64,000 nt of DNA from Helopsaltes ochotensis. Its lineage: Eukaryota; Chordata; Aves; Passeriformes; Locustellidae. Below the pieces are notes generated by a model. The model searched no databases, was not told the origin of the DNA, and saw only the letters and a program-made list of their open reading frames with translations. Below are positions 35,001 through 44,199 of the stretch, piece after piece (within the stretch, counting starts at the first letter, position 1; each line of letters begins with the position of its first letter). The position numbers were made by a program, and so were the translations under genes. Location: NCBI GenBank assembly GCA_013400155.1, contig VXBM01000044.1, positions 1,838,464 through 1,902,463 on the forward strand, given 5' to 3'.

Positions 35001-38000
35001 TTAAATCTGCAGAAAGCCAGAGCTGGTGTCTGTAGAGAAATGAAGTGTTCTGGCTGTCAAATACATACAGTGACAACTTTTGGACTGACACAAGACATTG
35101 CCACTGAGAGAGCTCGTGGAGCTCATGGAGCGTTATTAGTAGCCTCAGTAGAGGCTTACTGCAGAAGGGCAGTAAACTTGGGAGGGATAGGAGGCATACT
35201 GGGCATACTGAAATACTCTTAGCCAAAGCCTGTGAAGGAAGAGCTGTGGCTTCTCAGGCTTTGGAGGAGAAGATGTAAGGGAGCTATACACCAACAGTTT
35301 GCAGAAACGTGTGGGAGAGCTGCAAAGCCCTCTTGCCCCAGGAGTCAAGGAGAGCAGGTCTTGGACTGGTTGAGGATTAAAAATGTACCAAAAACAGGTG
35401 AGAGGGAAAAAAATACAGGCTGTACAGCCACTTCTTTCTTCAAGCAAGTACTCTTGACAGCGTCATGTTAAGGATCTCTTTTGTCTTTTCTAGTTTTTCT
35501 TGTTTTACTCACCTGCCTGGCTTTTTAATTGGTCAACAGTGTGGAGCCAACCTAGCACTCCTAACAAAGTAGCTATCTCCTTTGACCCCAGAAATTAAAT
35601 GATTCCCACCTTGAAATGGCCTTCATCTCTACTTTTATGGTTTCATATCTAATTGATGTTTTACACATTTTGTTTAATTAAAATCAAATCTGTTTTTTAA
35701 TTTCTTCTTGCAGGGCCTTTGCTGGGGCAACAATCCATGATTTCTTTAACTGGCTAGCTGTGTTTGCACTGTTGCCCATTGAAGTTATTTCTGGCTATCT
35801 CTACCATCTCACCAATGTTATAGTTGAGTCCTTTCATCTTGAAAGTGGTGAGGATGCCCCGGAGCTACTAAAAGTTATCACAGACCCCTTTACAAAGCTC
35901 ATCATTGAGGTAAGCTCTTTCTCACTTCAAGGAAGCTGCTTACTTGGTTCAGTCACAACTAATCAAAATGCTCTGAGTATGAGAAGGTTCAACTCTTTTC
36001 TCTGTATCCTTGGGGTAAAGTTCATTAGCAGATGAATTCTTCTCTTTATTCACATTTCATAAAGCCCCAGCTCTATGTTTCCATTTCTATTTCCCCCACA
36101 TTTCACTGTAGTGATGGCAGACCTAGCTAAGAGGATTGGGAAGGCAGGTGAGGACAAATACAGCCATGTGGGATGGATGGGAAGGCAGCCTGTTGCCTGG
36201 ACATTGGCAGATAGCACTAGCTGAGACAACTCTCCACAGCCAGAGGATCAGCATAGGACCTGATGATGACACTGAAATTATGGGACATAATCATGTGCAT
36301 ATAGAGGCCAGGGGGATGCACACAGCTTCTGAAATGACAGTAAATACAGTCAGGCATCTGTGTCAGGGCAGCTGATTAAACAGAAAGGGTGATATGAGGG
36401 AGTGAATGATGTGGGGAGAATGAGAGAAAGTGTTTGGGCATGTAGAGTTGCACCTTTTTTTCTGGGAGTAATCCCCCTCCTACCTGTTCGGCAGGAGTTC
36501 CAGCATTAGAGTCATGCAGATATTAATTATATGATTGAGCTTCCAAAGGGGGTTATTGAGTAGAGCTGAACAGAAGTATGTGATACAAGTCAGAATAATG
36601 CTTTTTTAAAATAATTTTCATTCTTTTTCAGCTTGATAAATCAGTAATAAATGCAATTGCTACTAATGACGAATCAGCAAAAAACAAAAGCCTGGTAAAG
36701 ATCTGGTGTGTCACTGAAACCAATGTGGTGAGTATCATGTTAAATTAATTGTCAGGTACCTCAGGAAATGTACTACTGATCTATAGCTGATGTTCCTTAT
36801 CATAGGATTGTGAAATCCTATTTTTTAAAGATTTTTTTAATGAGGGTGGCGTTTTTATCAGCAGAAAAAGAATGAAAACTATTTAATGCCATTTTTGCTC
36901 CACTTAAACCAAGCATGGTCGCCAGTGGTGACCTTGACCTGGCTGCTTTTAGTTCTGTGCAGGCCCTTGCCTATCAGAATGGGTGGATTGGTGCCAAGAC
37001 TTTTACTCCTTTCAAACCCAAATGCCTTTAAACTCTGATACTCCTACCAGCTCCCTGAAAGTGGAAAAAATCTGCAGCATAGGCTAGAGAAAAGATTGCT
37101 TCAACCACCATTTATCTACTGATCTAATCAGCTTTAGTTTTACGTGTGTTAGGGTGATCTGGTGGCAGCTGGCTATTTGCAGCTTTCTTGGAAAACTGCC
37201 CTTGGAGAAAGCCTCTGTGGGGCTGTGTCCTGTTTCTCTGTTTCTCTTCACCCAAGCAGCCCTGCAGCTTGGAGGAATCTCTTGCCCAGATCAACACCAA
37301 TGAGTATGTTGGTAAACTACGGAGCTGAGTGTTTGGTTTGCATTGTTCAGCTAACTAGCAATTATGGCATTAAATATCCTTTGATTCTCTAATTAGAGTA
37401 TTCTACTTGTTGGCATGTATAGAAAAGTAATTCCTGAAGTCCTGAGGCAGAAGATACTTAAGGACACACCGTGGAGGTTGAAATTAAGTGCTCAGCTCCT
37501 ATTGAATGACAGTCTGGATGGCCAGTGAAATGCTACCTATGGAGATAGTGCCGGGGCAGAGCTGTGCTCACCTGACACCCTGCTCGGGTTACCCCGCAGA
37601 GTCTCTGGGTGCCTCACCCCGGGCAGCCCGGGCTGGGGCTGGGGCGCTGCCGCCAGACCCCGGTCAGAGCCCCAGCCCGGTGCCCCTCACTGCCCCCAGG
37701 CACAGCCTGACCCTCAGCTGGAGAGGTCTGAGCCCCTGAGTCCTACACAAGACAAGAAACTACATGGAAAGTGCAGGCTGAGGGAAATGTGTATTTCTAG
37801 ATCCATATTTTTTTCTGTGTTTGCCTGTATTTTGGCTGTGTATCTACTGCTCAAGCTTATAGTCAAATTACAAAAATATGTGAAACCCTCAGAATTTTGA
37901 CTTGATCTTGGTAGGGGAAAAGGAAAATAATTTAAATTATTTGCATCCCTAATGGGTTAAACTAATTTCTAGCAAAAAATTATCAAACAGACTTATGGCA

Positions 38001-41000
38001 AGGAGAAATACATGCAGATCCCATATGTTTAAAGCAAAACAAACATTTTGATCTAGTGCAGCTGCTTTGAAACTCAGATGTCTGAAACATTTTCAGGAAG
38101 GTGAGAAGCAAGATTGTGTTGTGTTTGTAAAGGTTTACAGGATGGGGGGCCTGGAGCCCAGGTGCTCCCTGGAGATGTGGGGGCACTAGATCCACTCCCA
38201 GTTTTACCCACCTGCATCATCTGGAGAGAGGTACAAATGCAGGTGTCAGTAGGCAGTACCCAGCAAAAATATATGATTTCTCTTTCGCCATTTCTGCAAA
38301 AGAAAAGCACTCAAGCACTTTGGAAAGATACCTCGTGTTCAGGAGCATGGTTCAGGGTCCATTTGGCTGCTAGCTGCTCTCGTGCGGAAGTACAGCTCAG
38401 TCAGCAAACTCTTCCTTAATCTGAATAATGACTTACGGACCTGGTGTCAGAATGCAGTATGTCCAGGCTAGGAGGGCTTACAAGGAAGGTTTTATTGTGG
38501 TATACACAGAAATTCAGTAATTTAGTTATGCTAATCATAGTGCTTGTAATAAGCTCTTAGATAACATTTGAACTTTGAAAATTAAAGCAGTAGCAGCATT
38601 TCTGTTTCTGCGGACATGGGAAACTGAGGCACAGAAAATCAGCTTGAGCATTTTGTGCTCATCCAGCAAGAGAAGTTGCACTAGTATTTTAGCATTCTGA
38701 TTCACAGTCTTGTAGTACTCATCAGACCATGAACTGCATTGAGATGTCAGTAAAGAGGTCTTTCTTTTACTAAGGAAAGTGTGTCACTGACTGGAAAAGG
38801 AATGCCACTGTCTCACAACTACAGCCAAACATGAACCTCCCTCCACAAAAACTGTCATCAGTAGTTAAGTTCCTTAGTTATTAGTGGCTTGGTGCTGTGG
38901 TTATTACAATGTAGAAGATTTTGGGGAAATTTTAATCTTTAAATGTTGCACTGATTGACTTGGGTAACAGCATAATCGTTTCTTTTAAGAATGAAAAATA
39001 TTACCATATCATTAATGTGGTGCCAACTTACAATTCTGACTTTTTAGCTGATGATTCTTGGTTGTAGTAAAATTCAAAAATTCTACATGAACTCTTCATA
39101 AAGGATTGTAGATGACTGAACTATCTGCTTTGTCTGACAATCTTTAGACACTGCAGAATGTCACAATTCCACCTTCCGAAAACTGCACATCTCCTGAGTT
39201 TTGTTGGACTGAGGGAAATGTAACATGGACCCTCAAGAATATAACTGAAACAGACTATATCAGTAAATGTAAGTAATAGAACTACTTCTCTGCCATATCT
39301 TTACTTAAAAGCATATAGTATATACCTTTCTAAGGGTGCTGACAGACCACTTCAGAGGTGTATCCAGAAGCCCTTGCCTGCATAAGGACACATGGCACTG
39401 CTGTGGGTGCTGCCTGAGGTGCTCAGTTCTAGCTGCACAGCTGGAGTTACCAGCATCATCATGGTATCTGGCTGCAGATGGATCTCTTTCCATGCTGCCT
39501 GATACCAGCAGCTGAGGTCTTCAGTATCATGTCACCCTCGATGTTCAGATGGCTTGGAGCTACGGTTACTTTGCTGAAATGGTTGCTAGGATATCTCCAT
39601 CCCTATGCATGTCCTCCAGGACTTTCAACAGCCCTTCTCAGTCATGCAGCCACCTCTGGGAAAAGCTGGCTCACCATGTGGCTTGGAGCACCCCAAAATT
39701 TTCTCCTGCCTTTGTACTCCTCTCCTGTGCACCTGGTCACTCAGTTTCTGCCTGCCCCATAGGGGTGCCCACTGGATATTTTATAAGCATATCCATAGAA
39801 GCCCCTCTCCTGCCTCACTCAGACATGGCTTTTGTGGAGGAAGGAAGGTGGCATTTTCTCTCTTTCCATCAACCCCTCAAGTTTTGTATGCTTTTGTCGA
39901 ATTTTCTTAGGGGACTTAATGAAAACCAGAGTTGGGTTTAGGATAAAAGGTAAAAATGTGGGTAGGCTAATTCATTTTCCTTTTCTTTTTCAGGCCAGCA
40001 CCTCTTTGCAAACTCAGACCTGCCTGATCTTGCCATCGGACTCATCCTTCTGGCTTTGTCCCTGCTTGTTCTGTGCTCCTGTTTGATAATGATCGTTAAG
40101 CTATTAAACTCTGTGCTTAAAGGACAAGTGGCGAGTGTTATCAAGAAGACAATCAACACTGGTAACTATCTGCTTTTCCTGAGGATTGTTTTCAGGAATG
40201 ACAAGGACACTGAGCATGTTTATCGATGTCTCCTGTTCTGGAAGACATTATAGAATATTTTAAAGGAAATACTATTGAATGAAAATCACGCACATCATCC
40301 ACCTTTTTTCTCCCAAATATTTTTTTCTTTCATTTAAAAATCTATTAGTGAACAGCTTGATTGAGAAATGCAGCAGATTAACGGCATTGGAGACCAAAGT
40401 CCAGGCTCTGTTTCTAGATGTATAATCATTAGCTGTTAGAAATGTTGTGTTCCCATCCTCAAAAGATAGCACCAAAGTGCTGAGATTGTGATTGCCTGCT
40501 GTGGCACAGGGTCTGCATATTCCATCTAAAGTAAATCGAAAAAAGTTTGTAGTAATAAATAATCTTATCCTGTTCTGCTGCCTAGCCCTTTCTTCAGCAG
40601 GATAAGGCAGCCTTGAATAGTGATGTTTTTTTCTCTTTCCCTGTGCTGTCCAGGCTTTTTTTTTCAGCCTGGATCCATTGAGTGCAAATGTTAGGGGTTT
40701 TTTCACCAGGCTGCTTTTCCTTCATACTTTATTTAATGGAGAGATTAGAAGCTGTAGCAGAGAAAAGCAGTCCTGGCACAGATCTCAGGCTGTGGTTGAG
40801 TGAAGGTTCACAGAAATACAGAAGGCAACAAAGTGGTCCCTAAGCTGCCTTCTCTTCTCCTGGGCAAAGAACACTGCCCGAATTAAAAACAAGGGGTAGA
40901 AAGTAAACAGCTGACAGCTACTGCTTATTTAATTTGAGATCTGCTCTGTGTTCCTCTGTATCTTCCCAACTGATGAAGTCCTCACTTGTCAGTTCTCTCC

Positions 41001-43752
41001 ATAAATATGCAGACTATAGAGGACATTTGTGCCTAGCTTCTCTAATCAGTGTAATTAGCTGTTCTCTGCAAGAGTTAACAAGTGAATTTTTAGGAGATAA
41101 TCTGCTTGTAACTAGTTAGAACAAACAACTTGGCTCTCTCAGGATGGTCTTCAGAACTTTCTGAAGATCTGGTCCATGCAGTGGGTGCCTGGTTGCTGAA
41201 ACCAAGGCTCTCAAAACACCCAGAAGGTTGTTGTCCTCGCAGAAACATTTCTGGTACCTAATTGTATCACAACACACATGCTACCCTGGGTCAGGACAAA
41301 TGTCTACCTAGTCTAGTATCCATCTCAAAGTGTATCCAATGGTTCAAGGCTGCAGAAGGAGCACGGCAAACAGGATAAATCAAAGTAGTAGAACTGACCC
41401 CAAATTGTCATTTGAGACCCAATATGGGAACAATATATCTACATTTTAGTGCTTAACAGTCTTCACTGTTGTGTTACTGTTACATAGATCACTCTGGTAT
41501 GCTAACAGCAGTGTTCTTCCTCTATTTTTTTAGATTTTCCATTCCCTTTTACTTGGCTTGCTGGATATCTGGCTATGCTTGCAGGGGCTGGTATGACCTT
41601 CGTTGTTCAAAGTAGTTCTGTTTTCACATCTGCTATTACACCCCTTGTTGGTAAGTTGTAAATACTGTGCTCTTTATCCCCATGTTTTATCTTCTCCATC
41701 ATTCTGAAACCAGCTCAGTTGTGTTTCTCTTCTCGTAGGCATTGGTGTTATAAGCATTGAGCGCTCTTACCCCCTCACCTTAGGAGCCAACATTGGCACA
41801 ACCACAACAGCTATACTTGCAGCTTTAGCAAGTCCTGGGAGTACATTAAAATATTCATTACAGGTCAGTATAAAACAATGCTTTCTTTACTTCATTTAGA
41901 AGTTGTAACTTTTCTGAAGAAAAACTTGACAAAAGTGGCTGTGATCTAACATGCTGTTCATGTTGTGCCTGATTTTGTGTGTGCTGTTAATGACAATGCA
42001 TTCACTTCAACTGCTGGAGCAAAAAGGTTGCATTAAAATTCTCAGAATATCAATATACAGCTAATCTTGGCATCATAAATTGGCTTGATCTGTGTGAATT
42101 GGTTCAGAACTGAGACAGGGGAGGCCACTTGACCCCTGGGCATGGAGACTGCTGCTTGGTGTTCAGTGCCCACATACTAAGTATTCTCTGAGGGTTACTG
42201 ATTTCTGTAAGCTCTCTTCTCAGGACCCTAAGTCAGTTCATGAAGTTTACAGGGACTCCTGTAACCTAACTGAAGGTTGCACAATCCTTAAGCTGGCAAG
42301 CTCTCTATCTACCCGACATTGCAGTGAGCATCATGGTATCTATTTTTCTCATTGTAAATGTAATTTGAGTGGGTTTTATTGAATTCCTTTTTGTCTCAAA
42401 CTATTTGAAAAGTAGAAAGTCTGGCTTTGGCCACCCATTTTTCCATCCAGTAAAGAACCTGGCAGCAAATAACATTTGAATGAATGCTTTTCATCAAAGA
42501 GTGAAAAGATAATGACGTTTCCTTGGTGAATAGGATGAATGTCTTTAGTAGCTAAAATTAATCAAGAAAATTACAGAAGTCATTTTATTGTCCTCAGGCA
42601 ACAGATGTAATCAGGAGAAGGTGCTATCTTGATAAAGCTCAGATTTCATGATAACATGCTGGTTTTATAATGCCCTTTATAAATAAACCCCTGTACTTTC
42701 ATATTTAATTTAGTCTGATAACAGTTACAAAATTAAAATAGGATTAGGTGAGCAGGGAATATACTGTTTTGTTCGATATATGCTTATTCTGTCTAAGTGA
42801 CTCCTGTAAGCTTTAGCAAGTCTGTGCCTTTTAATGTTAATTTTTGTTAAAAAAATTTTGAAGTATGTGATTCAAAGGATTGTAAAGACCCAAAGAAAAA
42901 GTCCCCTTCCAGGAATCTTCTCAGTGCCCTATAAACTTATAGCTAATTATTGTAAAATCCAAGCTTGTACCATTAAAAACTTCTCTGTAGCCTGTGTGCA
43001 ATATCAAATTTATGTTTCCCATGTTTTCATTTAAAATTTATGGATGCAGAACCCAATGGTTCCCACACCTTATTGACAACAGTACTGTTTCCTGAGAACT
43101 GGAAGTAATTATCATGTGGCTAGGAGTATCTAATGTCATTTTAGCTAATGAATTTCTCAAATCTTTTTGCTTTCAGATTGCCTTGTGCCACTTTTTCTTC
43201 AATGTCTCTGGGATTATTCTGTTTTATCCAATACCTTATACCCGCCTGCCAATCCGCATGTGCAAGACCTTGGGAAATATAACAGCCCAGTACAGATGGT
43301 TTGCTATATTTTATCTTCTCCTCTGTTTCTTTCTTTTGCCTTTGTTTGTGTTTGGTCTGTCATTGGCAGGCTGGCCAGTCCTTTTGGGTGTTTGCCTTCC
43401 TCTGTTTGCTCTTTTTATTGCTGTGGTTGTAATTAATGTTATGCAGAAAAGGCGGCCACATTCATTGCCTGAGAAGCTCCAAAACTGGGATTTCCTACCT
43501 ATCTGGATGCACTCCCTAGAGCCCTGGGACAATATAATTATGTCTTCACTTGCTTTTTGTGGGAAACACTGCTGTGGCTTCTGCAAGTGTTGCAAAGTCA
43601 ATGCTGAACAGGAGGGTGCCAAAGACAATCAGCTAAAAACTATGGAGGTTTATGAAAACACCATGGCAATGGCTGATGAAGAAAGAGGTGGAAGAAGGGC
43701 ACCAGCTGTAGCTTGTGTTGACAAAACAGGCACAAACAACACAGCCTTATAG
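31900..43752 (+). CDS. SLC34A2: SLC34A2, sodium-dependent phosphate cotransporter NaPi-IIb, complete spliced CDS
   Basis: Twelve coding exons join to a 675-residue protein: 31900-32005, 32106-32243, 32701-32829, 33719-33862, 34517-34628, 35714-35909, 36632-36727, 39148-39268, 39994-40161, 41534-41650, 41739-41863 and 43177-43752. Every intron is GT-AG and every phase closes. The family is an apical membrane carrier that drives inorganic phosphate uptake with sodium in intestine and lung. Visible landmarks are the N-terminus MAPWPE, QSSS at residues 156-159 and 429-432 (the two inverted-repeat hairpins that bind phosphate and sodium), GANIGT at 185-190 and 458-463, and HDFFNW at 218-223, whose Asp219 fits the aspartate linked to electrogenic transport in IIa/IIb. 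The extracellular loop at about 276-350 has Cys301, 320, 326 and 348 and six N-glycosylation sequons. The protein ends TAL. Length is close to the mammalian protein (about 690). Identity as IIb rather than IIa or IIc follows from the N-terminus, loop and C-terminus. Nothing is broken. Confidence 0.97.
32106..32243 (+). CDS. SLC34A2: SLC34A2 coding exon 2
   Basis: Residues 36-81, the rest of the cytoplasmic N-terminus. It contains FSTVALIDET and the acidic DPWALPELQDTGVKWS block, the counterpart of the conserved DPWNLP-LQD-G-KWS segment of the family. The acceptor TTTCATCAG ends at 32105, and the donor GTAGCC starts at 32244. Phase 1 at both ends. Confidence 0.96.
32701..32829 (+). CDS. SLC34A2: SLC34A2 coding exon 3
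   Basis: Residues 82-124. After a short basic stretch (DRKGK) comes the first long hydrophobic segment, about residues 90-113, ending in FVCSLDVLSSAFQLVGG, a strongly conserved SLC34 sequence. The acceptor TTGTTTTGCAG ends at 32700; the donor GTATGA starts at 32830. Confidence 0.97.
33719..33862 (+). CDS. SLC34A2: SLC34A2 coding exon 4, first QSSS hairpin
   Basis: Residues 125-172. It holds NPVAGLVIGVLVTVMVQ and then QSSSTSSS (156-163) followed by IIVSMVSS, the first of the two inverted-repeat hairpins whose QSSS backbone and side chains hold phosphate and sodium in the family. The stretch between the hydrophobic segments (KAAGDIFKDDSVLS) is hydrophilic, as expected for a loop. The donor GTAAGT starts at 33863. 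Confidence 0.97.
34061..34080. repeat. Short palindrome made of TAG and CTA triplets, in an intron
   Basis: TAGTAGTAGT is followed at once by ACTACTACTA, a perfect 20-bp palindrome inside the intron between coding exons 4 and 5. The flanks hold further TAG- and TAAT-like units. It is best read as a trinucleotide repeat inverted on itself. Confidence 0.85.
34517..34628 (+). CDS. SLC34A2: SLC34A2 coding exon 5
   Basis: Residues 173-209 plus two bases. It carries RAAIPIIMGANIGTSVTNT, the sequence following the first QSSS hairpin and part of the ion path, then the polar QAGDRNEFRR turn. The acceptor CGCATTCCAG ends at 34516; the donor GTATGG starts at 34629. The exon ends in phase 2. Confidence 0.97.
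35714..35909 (+). CDS. SLC34A2: SLC34A2 coding exon 6
   Basis: Residues 210-275. It starts with RAFAGATIHDFFNWLAVFA, where Asp219 corresponds to the aspartate associated with the third sodium site in electrogenic type II carriers. The membrane segment that follows leads to the conserved ESFHLESGEDAPELLKVIT block and TKLIIE. The acceptor TTCTTCTTGCAG ends at 35713; the donor GTAAGC starts at 35910, phase 0. Confidence 0.97.
36632..36727 (+). CDS. SLC34A2: SLC34A2 coding exon 7, start of the large extracellular loop
   Basis: Residues 276-307. It holds LDKSVINAIA, the sequon N293-K-S within AKNKSLVKIWC, and Cys301. Asn306-Val307 at its end form an N-V-T sequon together with Thr308 of the next exon. 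The acceptor TTCTTTTTCAG ends at 36631; the donor GTGAGT starts at 36728, phase 0. Confidence 0.95.
36728..39147 (+). other. SLC34A2: SLC34A2 intron between coding exons 7 and 8 (2.4 kb), with a GC-rich patch
   Basis: A large intron of the gene. Most of it is AT-rich and featureless, but 37540-37735 is CpG-dense (listed separately). Open frames over that patch are not conserved parts of the transporter and have no matching splice phase evidence. Confidence 0.85.
37540..37735. promoter_or_regulatory. CpG-dense, GC-rich patch in the intron
   Basis: About nine CpG sites fall within roughly 150 bp, including CCCCGGGCAGCCCGGGCTGG and GGGGCGCTGCCGCC. The flanking intron is AT-rich and nearly free of CpG. 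It could be an intragenic CpG island, an alternative promoter or enhancer, or a GC-rich insertion. The sequence alone does not decide this. Confidence 0.3.
39148..39268 (+). CDS. SLC34A2: SLC34A2 coding exon 8, glycosylated loop
   Basis: Residues 308-347 plus one base. Sequons are N311-V-T, N319-C-T, N331-V-T and N338-I-T. Cys320 and Cys326 lie within NCTSPEFCW. This is the divergent tip of the large extracellular loop, and number and spacing of sequons match mammalian NaPi-IIb closely. The acceptor AATCTTTAG ends at 39147; the donor GTAAGT starts at 39269. Confidence 0.95.
39994..40161 (+). CDS. SLC34A2: SLC34A2 coding exon 9
   Basis: Residues 348-403. Cys348 closes the loop, then the membrane segment DLAIGLILLALSLLVLCSCL is followed by the conserved cytoplasmic stretch KLLNSVLKGQVASVIKKTIN. 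The acceptor CTTTTTCAG ends at 39993; the donor GTAACT starts at 40162. Confidence 0.97.
41534..41650 (+). CDS. SLC34A2: SLC34A2 coding exon 10, second QSSS hairpin
   Basis: Residues 404-442. It begins DFPFPFTWLAGYLAMLAGAG and holds the second QSSS (429-432) in QSSSVFTSAITPLV. It mirrors coding exon 4, reflecting the internal inverted repeat of the carrier. The acceptor TTTTTTTAG ends at 41533; the donor GTAAGT starts at 41651. The next intron is only 88 bp. Confidence 0.97.
41739..41863 (+). CDS. SLC34A2: SLC34A2 coding exon 11
   Basis: Residues 443-484. It contains GIGVISIERSYPLTLGANIG followed by TTTTAILAALASPGS, the second GANIGT-type segment of the inverted repeat. The acceptor TTCTCGTAG ends at 41738; the donor GTCAGT starts at 41864, phase 0. 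Confidence 0.97.
41864..43176 (+). other. SLC34A2: Last intron of SLC34A2
   Basis: A 1.3 kb AT-rich intron. The open frame of the last exon runs back into it as far as 43114, but the acceptor at 43176 and the family alignment place the exon start at 43177. Confidence 0.93.
43177..43752 (+). CDS. SLC34A2: SLC34A2 last coding exon, C-terminus
   Basis: Residues 485-675. It holds IALCHFFFNVSGIILFYPIP and TRLPIRM, then two long hydrophobic segments (about 525-550 and 551-573). The cytoplasmic LQNWDFLPIWMHSLEPWD block follows, with six cysteines at 612-623 and a charged tail ending NNTAL. The cysteine cluster is much shorter than the long Cys-rich stretch of mammalian NaPi-IIb. The stop is TAG at 43750-43752. 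Confidence 0.97.
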   Translation: MALCHFFFNVSGIILFYPIPYTRLPIRMCKTLGNITAQYRWFAIFYLLLCFFLLPLFVFGLSLAGWPVLLGVCLPLFALFIAVVVINVMQKRRPHSLPEKLQNWDFLPIWMHSLEPWDNIIMSSLAFCGKHCCGFCKCCKVNAEQEGAKDNQLKTMEVYENTMAMADEERGGRRAPAVACVDKTGTNNTAL

Positions 43753-44083
43753 TATTGGATCCAAGCATATTAGCAGAGATATGGCACAGGACAGCCAGGC
43801 TCATCAAAACCACCTTGGACCTCGCGCTGAGGACAGAGTGAACATTTTGTTAGGTTTCTGAAGCCAGTGATACATCACTCATCAAGAAAGGGAGTCAAAC
43901 AAGCTTGACAGAGTCCCCAGAAAATCTATGCTCAGTTGCAAAGCTAATGACAGATTTGCTCACAGAAGATCTACTATGTGGTATCTTCCTCCAATGTTAT
44001 CAGTAACAAACAAAAGAAATCCTGATGTAGTCCCATGAAGAGAGGGATGAAAAGAAGTGGCAATCAATTCAAACTTAAATAAG

Positions 44084-44089
44084 AATAAA
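44084..44089 (+). terminator. Possible proximal poly(A) signal AATAAA
   Basis: AATAAA lies about 330 bp after the SLC34A2 stop codon, within an A-rich context. It would give a short 3' UTR isoform if used. Confidence 0.35.
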
Positions 44090-44166
44090 CAATGCACTTA
44101 TAGAACAGCCTTTCTGACCTACTGACTCAACAGAAATTACTTCACAATAGTTAAAAAGCCCTTGAA

Positions 44167-44199
44167 ATTAAAAAAAAAAAAAAGAAAAAAAAGAAAAGA
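44167..44199. repeat. A-rich simple tract in the 3' UTR
   Basis: A run of A bases interrupted only by single G bases and one T. It is a potential internal priming site for oligo-dT, so cDNA ends mapped here may be artefacts. Confidence 0.85.

Noticed and set aside
35232..35471. A basic, exon-like open frame in the intron between coding exons 5 and 6
   Set aside because: It does not fit the transporter, and adding it would insert sequence into the conserved FRRAFAGAT region; no other gene is recognised.
43114..43176. An upstream ATG extending the last SLC34A2 exon
   Set aside because: The extra codons are intron sequence; the acceptor at 43176 and the family sequence IALCHFFFN set the exon start.
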